Notes under the pieces: generated by a model | Database searches by the model: none | Told to the model about the DNA's origin: nothing | Seen by the model: the letters and a program-made list of their open reading frames with translations, nothing else | Program-made: the position numbers and the translations under genes | Shown: one piece after another, positions 10,565 through 21,939 of the stretch | Position numbering within the stretch: the stretch's first letter is position 1 | How the letters are laid out: every line of letters starts with the position of its first letter | DNA from: Takakia lepidozioides | Taxonomy: Eukaryota > Streptophyta > Takakiopsida > Takakiales > Takakiaceae | DNA length: 60,000 nt | Direction: 5' to 3' | Assembly: GCA_030704615.1 (NCBI GenBank) | Contig: CM060731.1 | Span: forward strand, 40,674,001-40,734,000

Positions 10565-11312
10565 TCTAGAAAATTGACCAACAGTCGGTATGTTGCAGCC
10601 CTTTGTCTTAAGGGCGGGGGGTCGGGACACAAGAGGGGCTGCCCCTGTGGTGGGGGCAGTGGCAACAATAGGAAAGGGGGCTAAAGCACCCTTGAGTGCC
10701 GAAGGCACTCAAGGAGGCGGTGGCACTCACTAGGTAGAGCCCCGCAAACCGGGTGGCGGTGGTGGGGGCTCCACGAGAGGGGGTGGCAACGTAGGGAGTT
10801 GTAGTGGGGGTGGCATATGACTCACCATGAGGCTGAGGCCTTATGGTGGGAGTCGTGGGAAATCTTGGGACTCACCACGGTCCATTGGGTCCGTGGTGGG
10901 TGGGCCAAGACTCACTGCGGTTCACCACTGGGACGATTGAGGGTCTAAGTGGTGGTGCACCAGATTTGGACTGTGCTACTTGAGGAAACCCCGCGGACAC
11001 CTACAAAAGTATATATAGGGAGTCGTAACCCCGAGAACGGTGCAAGCCCGTTGGTGACAAAAAACTAGTGAGTAAGCATACGTGCCGGAAAGCAACCAAG
11101 GTGTGGGGAGCTGACGGACTGCCATCTACCAAAGGGAATTTCCATTGAGCCCAACAAGTCGAGGGTCGAGTGGGAGTGTGAGGGGGACCGTTATGCCCCG
11201 GTGAGCTGCCGAAGCTCCGAGTTGGCCCGACGGCCAGTTTGGGAGTTAGGCGCACGCATCAAAGCAAGTAACTATGACTTGAAAGGAAGCTTACCGAAGT
11301 GAGATGCGTGAC
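10565..11312 (+). mobile_element. Second, 5'-truncated LTR copy
   Basis: Closely similar to about 7815-8559: GTTGCAGCCCTTTGTCTTAA, AGAGGGGCTGCCCCTG, GAGAACGGTGCAAGCCCGTT and the GCGTGACA end. It has the same orientation and carries its own TATATATAGGG near 11010. It is a solo or fragment LTR of the same family, separate from the main copy, with the CACTA element just upstream. Confidence 0.75.
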
Positions 11313-11420
11313 ACATGATCTCAATTGGTTAAGTGCAGTGAATGTCACCCAGTTGATTCTTGGGTCAAATCCTGCTACTGGACGGGGGTGGTACACTATT
11401 CTCCCCCTTTCCTGGGCGGT
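11313..11420 (+). mobile_element. SINE-like tRNA head abutting the LTR end
   Basis: CTCAATTGGTTAAGTGCA (A-box-like, near 11319) and CTTGGGTCAAATCC (B-box-like, near 11357) have tRNA-type spacing. The body differs from the 9090 family. It starts within a few bases of the LTR terminus. Confidence 0.35.
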
Positions 11421-12379
11421 GTCCCACTTCTACGCCTTAATGGCGCGATTACTGTGAAAGAGGTTATTTTCTCCTCTCACTATTTAGGGGTCCAAGGTGT
11501 TTCCCTTTTGAAAAAAATAAAAAATCCTTTAAGTCATGCCCAGTTTGGACCTCTTGTGTTTCATCCCCTGTTTGAAAAATGGTCCAGAATTATATTTCCA
11601 CATTCGTGTATAATAAACGGCCATCACACTTTCTTGCAGCATTTTTGCATGAGATGCATTGGTTTGTAGTCGTGCGGATGATGTTTGAAACTACATGGTT
11701 ATATTTTGAAGTACAACATTGCCGCTTGTGAATGCAAAAGTTTGCATTTTGCGTAGTATTTCTTATCAAAAATTGATGTAATTCTAATGCACTTTTCGTT
11801 TTTCTTATATTTATGTACATTGTCAAATGCCAAGCCTTTTAACATGTGCTCTACGGAAACCTCTTACATCATGATCCGACGGATTTGCAATGCTTTGATG
11901 TTCGAATGGGGGGCTTTTATAGGTGAGGGTTTTAGGTGGGGTTTTGGAATTGGGTGAGGTTACTTTATTATTCATATTCCAAATATGGTATAGCCACATG
12001 GCAATCAGCAAGGCCACAAGACAAAGTAATTATGATAGAAAAAATTATCCACCCTATTTGAACTATTAAACAAGATATCAATTATAGCTTTCATAATCAT
12101 GATATATGATGAAATACCTATACTAGATATTACTGTGGTCCGTCACGTCGTTGAGCACATATTCAACTATAAAAGAGGTTTTTTGATATTTTTCATGAAG
12201 TTCAAATGACAAAAAATACTTGAAATTCAACAGCATGGGTCCAAAAATTTATGAAACCACCTTGATGCACCCCTACTCATCAAGGCTTTTCAACAGTACT
12301 AAGAACTTGGGCAAAGGCCTTGCAACGCGACAAACAAAACAAAACAAACTACCTTGCTTATCTATTGATATTTGACAAC
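11421..12379. other. No recognisable gene
   Basis: AT-rich DNA with only short shadow frames and no domain signature or repeat that I recognise. Confidence 0.4.
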
Positions 12380-12520
12380 TAAGTTCTAGCCAGTGGTAAT
12401 GGGCATGTACCACCTCAAAAGTGGTTGTGGGTTCAATCCACCAATTGGTACGGGATTGGTGTCCATGGGGTTTTTGACCAATGTACAACCATAAAAATAA
12501 TTAATACTTTTTGGATATCA
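12380..12520 (+). mobile_element. tRNA-derived SINE, copy 2
   Basis: TAGCCAGTGGTAATGGGCAT (A-box) and GTGGTTGTGGGTTCAATCC (B-box) match copy 1 in order and spacing. It also shares GGTGTCCA and an ATACTTTTT tail. The body is shorter than copy 1. Confidence 0.6.
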
Positions 12521-13743
12521 ATACTAATGATATATGACACCTCCCGAATGAAGCGTGAATTATGGCCGCGTCTCCTGACGTTGAAGGACCGCTCGTGTAC
12601 CCCACCATTCGAGATGCGAATTTATTGCCTCCAAGAAGGGAGAGAGTGTGCAAGCATTTTTTGCGGCCTTGAAATTTGACATGGATCATGGAGACAGTCA
12701 TATTATAGTATTTAGACAGAGTACGAAAAACAAAAATGAGGATGAGGCAGTTAAAGCTCCAAATGCAACTGCAGTTGCAGATCTGCGGAGAAAGGTGGAT
12801 TAGGTTGAGGCTGATGCCAAAGTAAGCAACAATTTCTTTTTGTTCAAACAACTCTTGTTGGACTTCAAATAAAATGTTCAATTGGGAAAAAACATCGATA
12901 TTGAATTGATGAATGTAGTAAGTTTACATTGACATTTTTGCTTTTAATCATTTAGTTCAACAATGCTTTGTTGTATTAGCTCAGTAAAACAATCTTCTCT
13001 TTTTATTTTATTTAATGTAATCTAATGTTCTTCCATGTTTATGCAGTCCAAACTTAAATATAGTACGCAAGGTTTGGGGGTTGCCTTTGCATCAGTTTTT
13101 TACTTCTGAAGTAAACTCCAATTTGACCAAGTCAAAAAATCTAGCAGACCAATTGGAGGGTGGAAACAGCAGACATCTGGTCTTTGAGGCAAATCTAACC
13201 CTTCTCTGGCTTCTCTTTTGTGCATATGAGAGCCTAAGATGGACGAAAACACTTTGATGGCCCATGCAAGTAAAGCAATAATAACATTTTTACTAACGGG
13301 GAAACATATAGTGACATACAGTAGGAGGGGCTTCCAAATAACATTAATATTTGTATTAATTTCTATACCTTGCATTGCATTTGATCTAGTTTGCACATGT
13401 TGAGCAATTGCAACATCAAAATGTCTTCAACGTGTCAATGAAGCTTTTGGACAATGTCTTTGGGAAGTTCATAGAACTATCATCAATATAATATTAGTGA
13501 GGCTACAGATTGTGCATCATCATGCAAGGTTTTATTTGACCTCGGAGAACTCTGATCTAAATCTCATTCATCTACTTGTGTCTTCAACATTTCACTCTCA
13601 TTTATCTCTCCCCATCAATTTGAGATAATTTCATGTGCCAATAGATAAAGAGGAGAGATTATACATGTAAATCAACAGTGTTCTTCAACTTCCTCATATC
13701 ATGCTCGAACATCTCTAAATAAAATCCGGCCGCGAGAAGTCAT
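12521..13743. other. No recognisable gene
   Basis: Mixed-composition DNA whose longest frames (about 100-126 codons on the minus strand) show no motif that I know. Confidence 0.35.
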
Positions 13744-14628
13744 CTAAGACCACGCTCTGCGAGTGCAAAACGCGACTTGTGTCACAGCTCCGAAATCAGG
13801 AACCATAGGTGGAATGGCTACCATTGTACGGTCCCCATCATCATCAATCGGACCAGGAATGCACGCTGGTCCGATGACGATATCAAAATCGTGCTGAACA
13901 CTAGCTCTCACTCCAAACAAGTTGTTCGCGCAAAAGATCACCCACTCTGCATCAGCATATTGGAACCACTGAACAACAAAAGGGAGAGCGGAACCTGGAG
14001 GAGGTCGGATCCCATGCAAAATATCAATATCTAGACTAAAAGCGAGAACAAACACTGTATCTCCGGGATGCCTTCGAGTCTTCACATGTAGAGGATGCTC
14101 AAACGCGTGCCTCAGTGAACTACTAGTGTAAAACGCAAGATACATAGAGAATTCATTACGGACTGGAAAAGGATCTATGCCATATATTACTAATCCATGT
14201 CTAGATACAACATCATGCATCCCAAATAAAAAAGACCTCTCCGCAATGGTAGTCAGCCACCCTACAACCCTCTTCTTTGGAGTACTGAAAGTCGGTAGGG
14301 TGACATCAAGAATAGATACCTCAGAAAAATGTTGCAAACTTGCAACTCTTCTGCCCTGACCACCCCCTCTCCCTCCTCTCCCTCCCCTCCCATCTCCTCT
14401 CCCTCGCCCTATCAGACCTGTACCACCCTGCTCCACAACGGGTAAACTTCCCGAGGCTCCTCCCCCCCTTCGTAGACTACGTCGATTGCGGACAGGAATA
14501 AAATCGTCCTCTGAATGTGAGAAGCGAGATGAGTAAAAAAAATATGGAATCTCCTCTAAAACCCGCAAACCCACTTTGCAGCCTGACCATTCAGGGAAGA
14601 AGAATAAAATCGAATGATGATGTTCCAT
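13744..14628 (-). CDS. Hypothetical protein, 294-codon open frame with RGG box
   Basis: Unrecognised. The frame is uninterrupted from ATG at 14628 to a stop at 13744. It has a short hydrophobic start (SILFFFPEWSG), an Arg/Ser-rich linker, a Gly/Arg-rich tract (GRGDGRGGRGGRGGGQGRR, about residues 74-94) and a C-terminal part rich in aromatic and hydrophobic residues without a known fold signature. RGG tracts often bind RNA, but that is only suggestive. The reading frame is long for random DNA and codon-like, so I accept it as a real exon or a recently decayed one. Similar-looking frames on the same strand at 14959-15622 may be upstream exons of the same gene. The start region is duplicated at 14784-14880, so the true start is uncertain. 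Confidence 0.45.
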   Translation of the reverse strand: MEHHHSILFFFPEWSGCKVGLRVLEEIPYFFYSSRFSHSEDDFIPVRNRRSLRRGGGASGSLPVVEQGGTGLIGRGRGDGRGGRGGRGGGQGRRVASLQHFSEVSILDVTLPTFSTPKKRVVGWLTTIAERSFLFGMHDVVSRHGLVIYGIDPFPVRNEFSMYLAFYTSSSLRHAFEHPLHVKTRRHPGDTVFVLAFSLDIDILHGIRPPPGSALPFVVQWFQYADAEWVIFCANNLFGVRASVQHDFDIVIGPACIPGPIDDDGDRTMVAIPPMVPDFGAVTQVAFCTRRAWS

Positions 14629-14880
14629 TCAATCAGAGATGTCATTAAATGCATACCTCATCTTGCAACTGATAGAGCCTGGAAATCGACCGTCACAACC
14701 TCATCCTTTTATTTAAAAAATACAATCACCCCAAAGAAGCCTGTCCTAGTGCAAATTTCAAAGGATACCACCCTTGTAAGTATGCCTGACCATTCAGGGA
14801 AGAATAATAAAATCGAATGATGATTTTCCATTCAATCAGAGATGTCACTTTAAATGCAAACCTCATCTTGCAACTGACAT
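14581..14880. repeat. ~100-bp direct duplication over the ORF start
   Basis: GCCTGACCATTCAGGGAAGA occurs at 14581 and again from 14784. Both are followed by the ATCGAATGATGAT...CCATTCAATCAGAGATGTCA stretch and CCTCATCTTGCAACTGA. The duplication covers the first codons of the 294-codon frame, so two possible starts exist. Confidence 0.8.
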
Positions 14881-14958
14881 TGAGGAATGAAAAGCCTCCA
14901 ACGTCAACGGCTCTATAATGACAAATACAACGAATGGCGGCCATAGTCTTCCACCATA

Positions 14959-15622
14959 TCACATCTTGATGCATTGACAGGATTCCAATCTTGGCGGACC
15001 ATAGCTGGAACTGGCTGCCTCGGATCTGGAAATCACGTCATTTTCATCACTATCCGCATCACGATCCGCATCACTATCCTCTATCAAGGACCTATCATCT
15101 CCAATCTCTTGCCCTCCCAATAGGTGGAGAGATTTTAGAATTTCAACTTGTTCGGGACTAATAGAGATTTGGCACACGTCACTTCCACAGTATCGCACTT
15201 CCCGCAAGGATGCAAGTCCTGGTGCAGTACTCGAGCACATGGCTTCTCGTCCCTCATGAGTTTGACCCTAAGTGCGTGAGTGAAATTCACGTATCCGCGA
15301 AATGGGGTGAAACCTTCATTATGGTACTCAGGGACTAGGACCTGTCTGGTCTGATAGGGTAGACGAGTTGTACCCGTCCAAGGCACATAGCGATGAGGGT
15401 AGGCCATGCAGTACTCAAGAAAATAATTGGAATTGCATCGTACTCCAAGATGATGCCAATGTATACTCGCACATTTCGCATGTTTATATGCGATGGCTCA
15501 GCATCCTTCGTGTGCCACTGACCGCAAATGGGAATGAACGCTGAAGGGGACGCCTCATTCAAACAATCCGGATACGGGATACCAATCAAGTACAGTTTGT
15601 ACACTTCAATCTCGAGAGCCAT
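14959..15622 (-). pseudogene. Hypothetical protein, frameshifted
   Basis: Unrecognised. From ATG at 15622 the frame reads MALEIEVYKLYLIGIPYPDC ... NVRVYIGIILEYDAIP. The plausible continuation NYFLEYCMAYPHRYVPW lies in a neighbouring frame from about 15425. A further frame change around 15240-15130 leads to an acidic stretch (SLIEDSDADRDADSDENDVI). Each piece looks protein-like and the order is consistent, which suggests one coding region broken by two indels. Unannotated short introns are the alternative. It may be the 5' part of the gene whose last exon is 13744-14628. Transcript evidence is needed to tell exon from pseudogene. Confidence 0.4.
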
Positions 15623-15741
15623 GACTGCAAAACAAAGAAGAAAAGTGTCAAAGATGAAAGTGCGGATAAGTGATACAACTGCATATATAGCTTCATTTCT
15701 TTCCTAATCATTTAACCTTTCTCATAATTATGAAACTGTAG

Positions 15742-16410
15742 CAACTAATGCATCTTATGGTCGTCTATGCTAAACGTGAAAGCAAGAAGCAAGACAGGAA
15801 CTCGATAACAGAAGAAGGAAAAATGAGAAATCAAGAGGACGTTTCAACCGTTTTTAAAAATTTTAATTTTAATTTTCGTGAAATTGTTGTTTTATTTTTT
15901 GGAATTGTCGTCGGCTGCGGAAAAAAGTATGACAACTAATAGACCTTATGGTCGTCCACCCTAAACCAACTCCCTAACTGTCAATTATTAATTTTGGTAT
16001 TATTTTTTAATAATAATAAATATACAATATAATAATATAATCATAATTGGAATTTAGTTATTTATTAACTAAAAATATATTATAAAAATAAAAATAAATG
16101 ACATATATGCATAAAACACATGCATCAATGGATTTTGAAATAAAAAAGAAATAACATGTAAACTTTGTTTATTCATACTAAAATATCATATTATAACAAC
16201 ATTATAGACAATTTACGAGAAAACAACCAAAAGTGATTTATCAAAATTAAAATTAACTTTTAAAATGACATATATGCATAAAACACATACATCAATGGGT
16301 TTTGAAATTTAAAAAAAAAAACCTAGACTTTGTTTATTCATTCTAAAATATCATATTGTAAAATCTTATAACAACATTATAGATAAATTACGAGAAAACA
16401 ACCAAAAGTG
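15742..16410. repeat. Two nested sets of direct repeats upstream of H2A
   Basis: AACTAATGCATCTTATGGTC (about 15742) recurs in altered form at about 15931. Separately, AATGACATATATGCATAAAA occurs at about 16097 and 16264, each followed by ~145 bp of matching AT-rich sequence ending in ACGAGAAAACAACCAAAAGT. The second pair has a period of 167 bp. Confidence 0.75.
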
Positions 16411-16515
16411 ATTTGATTATTAAAGATCCGTAAATTATTTGATATTTTGATTTAAACGGGGTTACAAAATACTTTGTAAGAAAACCATGTAGGGAATATT
16501 ATCACACTAACCGCT

Positions 16516-16517
<2 letters not shown>

Positions 16518-16546
<29 letters not shown>

Positions 16547-16566
16547 AACATCTCATTATATATATC
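16518..16566 (+). promoter_or_regulatory. CT-rich tract and TATA-like element before H2A
   Basis: A (TC)n tract (~16520-16546) is followed by ATTATATATATC (16555-16566), with the ATG at 16588. The CT tract resembles a plant Y-patch. The TATA-like string lies only ~30 bp before the ATG, so either the 5' leader is extremely short or the CT tract sets initiation. Confidence 0.4.
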
Positions 16567-16587
16567 TCTTTTCGACCTTTGTAAGTC

Positions 16588-17953
16588 ATGGCTAGAGGAA
16601 TATCAAGGAAGAAGTCGATATCAAAGTCAACAAGAGCAGGCTTGCAATTCCCAGTAAGTAGGCTAGCTCGCTACTTGAAGCAAGGCAAATATGCTGCACG
16701 TGTGGGGGCGGGGGCACCTGTATATCTCGCTGCAGTCCTTGAATATCTTGCTGCCGAGGTAGAGATGCAAATCACAAGAAATATTATATTGGTTACATGA
16801 ATCATAGTATGTTTTCATAAATTGTCTGAATATTAAATATATTATATTAAAATTATATATGTATGTATTTAAAAATGACACAAATACTCAAGATCAACAT
16901 TGTATTGCTTATAAAACATTTGCAAATATAACTTTGTGCCTTCAGAAATATCATCATAATGTTCATGTTGCAAGACATGTTTAAAACCATTTAACCTTTG
17001 AGCGCATTAACATATAAATAACTTAAGAATCCATGCGTCTGGTCTTTAAATTGTTTTACCATATAAGTAACTTGATGCTTATTCATATTGATTTGTTGGT
17101 TTTTCTCTTTTTAAACTTCAATTCAACTTTGTAGAGCACCATGATTGACAAGGGTTGTGGAGACTATGTCCATTAGGACCTTAAAATATCTTACAATGCA
17201 TCATGATTGCATATTAAATCTGAATATGACATAATTCATCATGATGTACAAAACCTCACAATGTGCAATAAGAATATAATTACATTGTAATTATGTTATT
17301 CATGATATTTATCACTATATATTTATTTAGATCAATAATATCAAATCTGTTTTGACCATAATCAGCCATAGTTGCATGCATTATCAAAATGAGCATGAGT
17401 TTCATCCATGTTGGCCGTTGATAGGACTTACAAACTTGTACTTTATTTAGAGTAAATATCAGTTTTTGTTATATACGTTAATGTCAAGTTTATAAAAATA
17501 ATTTACTCATCAATAATGAGAAATAATGTATTCAAATATCATTTTGAGTTTACTATGGATCATTTCATGAGTTAGAGTGTGCTTTTGGTGAAAATTCAAT
17601 ATAGTATAATTATACATGTTTGTATGTTATTATATATATAAAATAATAATTTAAAATGACATGTGTCATGGGATGTTGTCCTCCGACTCAAATAGGTGCT
17701 TGAGCTAGCTGGAAATGCATCTCGGGACAACAAAAAAACGAGAATCATACCTCGTCATATTCAATTAGCTGTCAGAAATGACGAAGAGTTGGGCAAACTA
17801 CTGGCGGGTGTCACAATTCCGCATGGTGGTGTATTGCCTAACATCCATGGTGTTCTCTTGCCTAAGAAAACTGTCGCAACAAAACCTGAGCGTAGACATC
17901 CCAATGTGGCTTTGAAGAAGCATCTACAGAAGACTCATGGTTATCGACATTGA
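16588..17953 (+). CDS. H2A: Histone H2A variant, two exons, 142 residues
   Basis: Core nucleosome histone. Exon 1 is 16588-16758 (57 codons, ending LEYLAAE|gt) and exon 2 is 17696-17953 (after ...aaatag|, starting VLELAGN). The junction is in phase and falls in the helix-2 position where plant H2A genes commonly have an intron. The histone fold is clear: [20 protein letters not shown], then [25 protein letters not shown], then [20 protein letters not shown]. The acidic-patch residues (EYLAAEVLE and DEE) are kept. It is divergent at both ends: the N-tail starts [14 protein letters not shown] rather than SGRGK-like, and the C-tail ends [23 protein letters not shown], with no SQ[EF] (H2A.X) or SPKK motif. 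The intron is ~937 bp and AT-rich. No stop or frameshift is visible. Confidence 0.9.
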
Positions 17954-19490
17954 ACATATTTCACTATGCATATTGTCGATGAGAATCAATCTACAACTTG
18001 AACGTACAAATAATGATAACAAAGAGTTTCAAAATTGTTATGTCCAAGTAACAACAACGAAGTATATCTGAAGGCAACATAATTTTTTTAATAGCTTCTA
18101 AATATATCACTTTAAAAAAAGTAACATAAACATAAACATAAATATATGCTTATCATAACTACACCTAAGACCATCATTCGTTAATGAACTATTGTATATG
18201 ATATCACTCTACTAGTCAACCATCATTACATACAATGTTTTAATCGTATTTTTTTATTTAAATATAATACATATTATTATATCGTATCATATAACGTCGT
18301 CTCATTGTCCAACACTCTAATATGATAGATACAATATCGATAGTAATGTTGTGATTAAAATAACCTAAACTAAAATAATATTAAAGATGAAGTACTTTAA
18401 CTTGTATTATAATATATATCATCAAGTGTTTCTTCATGTAGTATATGCCATTTTTACCTATAACTGATAAATCATTGTAACATCTTTGTGGATAGTAACA
18501 TGTATGCATGACAATCTAATAATCTTGATATGATTTTAGATACTTGTTTGTGCATATTTTGTGACTATTTGACTTCAACTTAGGTGATGGATTATTCATG
18601 ATGCAATAATTAGCGTTACATTTTTAAATTTGGTTGCATTGTATGTTCTTATCCTCCACATTGCATAGCACAACAATAAACCCACAGGAAATGTGGTTTT
18701 TGTTTATTTTGTTGATTTCTGTGAGGCATTTGACTCAAGCTTTGGACCATCTATATGCTATTCAAGCCATGCCATGTTATAGCAGATGTCATAAGAATGG
18801 TATATATATATTCTTGATAAGAGGGGTCCATAGAACTTAGCCCTCCAATTTTATTGATGCGGGAAAAACAAATTGATAGTTGGGAAAGCCGAGGTAGATG
18901 TTTTTGGATGTTTTTGTCAAATACGGTTGGTCCCTCATACCCACTAGTTTGTAGATTAATTATTGACAGATGGTCTTGGGTACCGTCGTGGCTATTCTAC
19001 TTTATGCAAACAATATTTTTAATTCTTTCCCATTAAGCTAGGTCTTCAATGCCTTAATTACTATCTTGGGCTCTATTTTTCCCTATATTTGAGGTATACT
19101 AGCCGATAAGCCACTTGTTCCAGACAAACATTATGATATATATTTTAAAAAAAAAAATTGCTCTGGTCTCTTCTTTGTCGCTATGTACTGCAGGCTTCTT
19201 TTTTATACCGTGATCCCTCTTCTCTTCGTTATTTTGGGAGGAAGCAGGGTCTTCCTGGGTTAGCCTCAATGGAGCCTTATGAGGTTATTTTGTTTTCATT
19301 GTAATTGTTATTGTAAAACTTACAATTGTAATTGCAGAATGTTGTGGAATGGATGCCATAGTTTTAGAAGTATTTCCCATTTCAGGTATTTTGATGGTAT
19401 TCTTGATGGTATTTTGGTTTCATGTTCTCTAAATTCATCCCACGGTCATAGGACCCTCGGGTATAGGCGCCGTATGTTTCGGTTGACGTG
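17954..19490. other. No recognisable gene
   Basis: AT-rich downstream flank of H2A followed by mixed DNA. Short frames near 18634 and 18854 show no motif that I can name. Confidence 0.35.
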
Positions 19491-19494
19491 ATGG

Positions 19495-19610
19495 ATGTTG
19501 ACATGCACGTCAACATTCGACACCATGGCAACCTGCTGGCATTACGCTCACGCCACGTCACCAGTGTGTGAGCGTACGCTCACATGCTCACGCGTGAGGC
19601 TCATGCAGTT
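19495..19610. repeat. CACGTCA/CTCACATGCTCACGC repeat, copy 1
   Basis: A near-palindrome GTTGACATGCACGTCAAC (~19497) is followed by several CTCAC/GTGAG words and CTCACATGCTCACGCGTGAGG. A related stretch lies at 25777-25930. Here it directly precedes the hAT transposase remnant, so it may be its 5' noncoding or subterminal part. Confidence 0.45.
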
Positions 19611-19779
19611 GCGTCGTTGGTTTCTTGGTCGTCTAGCTTTGTGTTGGCACCATGCCTTCGCTGCAACTCCTCCTAACTTCAAATACAAACTTTTCTTTGG
19701 CGGGTCTGCCCCTTCGAACAGCAATGTCCAGACCTCCTCGGAAGGCAAGTCTATAGTGTCAGTCCCACCTAAGCCAGTC

Positions 19780-21939
19780 ACAACAGCCCCTGTCCAGGTC
19801 TCAGAGGTAGAGAAACGATTGAAGAGAAAGGAATATGAGAGACATAGAGCTTTTCAAGACTTTTGGAGTGCAAAACTTTCTTGGGCCGAATATGTCAAGG
19901 GTGAGGATGGTCAAATGTAGCAGGTTCGGTGCAAGGTATGTATTGCCATTGATGGCAAGGAAAGATTATTGGCTCTAAAGTGGTAGGAAGAAGGCCAAGG
20001 CAGGGAACCCAGATATGGAGGAAGGAACCATCTATTACAATCCCGAATCCTTACACCGAGAAATTGTATGTTGCAAGTCTTCATGCTAATGTAGCAACAA
20101 AGTTAGCCATGGGAGAGGTAGTTGACAGGAGGATTCAATTTGCCATTATTTTTTGGTTGCTTCGAGAGGGTCGTCTTATGACAGAGTATGAGTCGGTGAA
20201 GGATCTGCTTGGATTCTTGAAGCTCAAGAATCTTCCAAGGAAACACTGGTCAGACAATTTGGGCTGGGACATCGCCGAGTGCATGCACGATGTGGTGCGC
20301 CAACGCACTAAAGAGGTCTTCCAAGCCTCTCATTTTGTTGCTGTTAGTGCAGATGAAGCTAGCACGAAGGAAAATGAGACATGGCTCTGCATACATGGGT
20401 ATGTGGTGTCCGATTAATGGCGTCGAGTCCCTCTACTGCTGAACTTGGAGAGAGTGACTGTGGAGGCAACTGCAGACAACCTATATACAGCCGTGCTCAA
20501 TGCTATTATGAGCCATGGAGGCCTAACTGACATACAAATCGCTGAAAGGTTCATGTCGATGGGAGTTGACGGGGGTTATGTATTTGAGGGTTGCCGCACT
20601 GGGGTCAACCAGCAGTTGAAGGAGAAAGTGGGGCCTTTCTTGGTACCTGTGCATTGTGCCGCACATCGTTGCAACTTGGCCATTCAGAGCCTTTCGAATC
20701 TTTTCATAGTGCACCGATTGGAGGATCTTTTACAATCTTTGAATCTATAAGCACGTACAGGAGCTGAAGAACTTCGCAGCTCTGTTAGAGACGAAAGATA
20801 ACAAAATCCTCTGAAACGTCAAAACTCGCTGGATCTCAATGTTGTCGCCAGCCAAGAGGGTTATGGTTGAGTTCAAGCCTCTTCTTTGCAAGCTGTGGGA
20901 GGATTTGACAAAGAATCCAACTGCTAAGAATAACTTTGCGAAGTTGCTAGATCTAGAATTGTTGTTGGGTATGTAATGTTTGATGCCCCTTCTTGAGCTT
21001 GCTCACTTGGTCATCAAGCTTGCACAGAACTGAGATATATATGTTTGTGACTTTGTGGATGCGATCCGCCTTTGCCGCACCAAGTTGCATGAGTTCTACC
21101 TGTCTGCACAAGAGAAGTTTCAAGATCAGGCTTTTGCAACATACCGCAACCTTGTGGCAGGCCGTTATGAGGCTTTGCCAATCATTTTCCAGTGGTGTGA
21201 TGTTGTAAATGCCGAGGCTTGTGCTATTGTATTCAATGGTAGATTTGCTTGGATACATTGGACGAACCCTTTGACTGGTGTGCTTGACCTTGTGTCACAT
21301 GAGACCTTCACGACAGTCAGACTGTCAGTTGAGCGCCAGTGCTTGGAGGCAGCCGAGCAATTGTCTATGGAGCTCGATCGGCGTTTCCCCAATCAGGAAA
21401 TGATGAATACTTTGGGGGTTGTATACCCAAGGTATTGGGTAGATGAGGATATTGAAGACCTTTTTGCATGTCATTTGGAAGTGATCAAGTCATTCTATTG
21501 TGTGGAAAAGAAGCTTGGGGATCTGATGGTTCCAGCTCCACTTAACAGCATGAAGCTTGATTCCCAAGCTACAACCTTCAAGACAACTATGTTGCACAAT
21601 GCCAAGCAGATATTGGAGGCTGATGGGAAGCAATGTAGCCATTTCAGGGTAATGTGGCTCCTTGTGTCCAGCTCTAAGATGCTTGTTCAAAGCATGTCTG
21701 AATACATAAAACTTGCGAAACTTGCCATGATTCACCTTTTGGGCTCAGTCGAAGATGAACGGGTCTTCAGCACTGTGACCTTCATGAACGGCAAGGTTCA
21801 GAACTGCTTGACAGATCACCTTGATCTTACTGTGAGGATGTTCTCACATGATTTCTACACCATGGAGAATTTTCCTTATACCCAAGCCATTTCAGCGTGG
21901 ATGAGCAGGAAGAAGTGTCGTTATGTAGTAGAATCTTAG
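19780..21939 (+). pseudogene. hAT-type transposase pseudogene (BED finger, hAT dimerisation domain)
   Basis: Cut-and-paste transposase of the hAT/ZBED-862-like group, spread over three frames. In order: a BED-finger-like start (RHRAFQDFWSAKLSWAEYVK ... VRCKVC, 19850-19950), a DDE region (HFVAVSADEASTKENETW, ~20330; VPVHCAAHRCNLAIQSL, ~20645), a middle segment (KTRWISMLSPAKRVM, ~20820), and the long final frame 21055-21939 with the C-terminal dimerisation region (LAKLAMIHLLGSVEDERVFS ... LDLTVRMFS). Breaks include a TAG at 19918-19920, a frameshift near 20065, a TAA near 20415, and further stops and frame changes between 20750 and 21055. It cannot make transposase. Confidence 0.8.

Noticed and set aside
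13845-13870. miR166-like string (TCGGACCAGG)
   Set aside because: Only the first ten bases agree, and no hairpin partner is present within a few hundred bases.
14344-14470. RGG tract taken as evidence for an RNA-binding protein
   Set aside because: The Gly/Arg tract is real, but with no RRM or other domain the function remains unproven, so it is listed only as a hypothetical protein.
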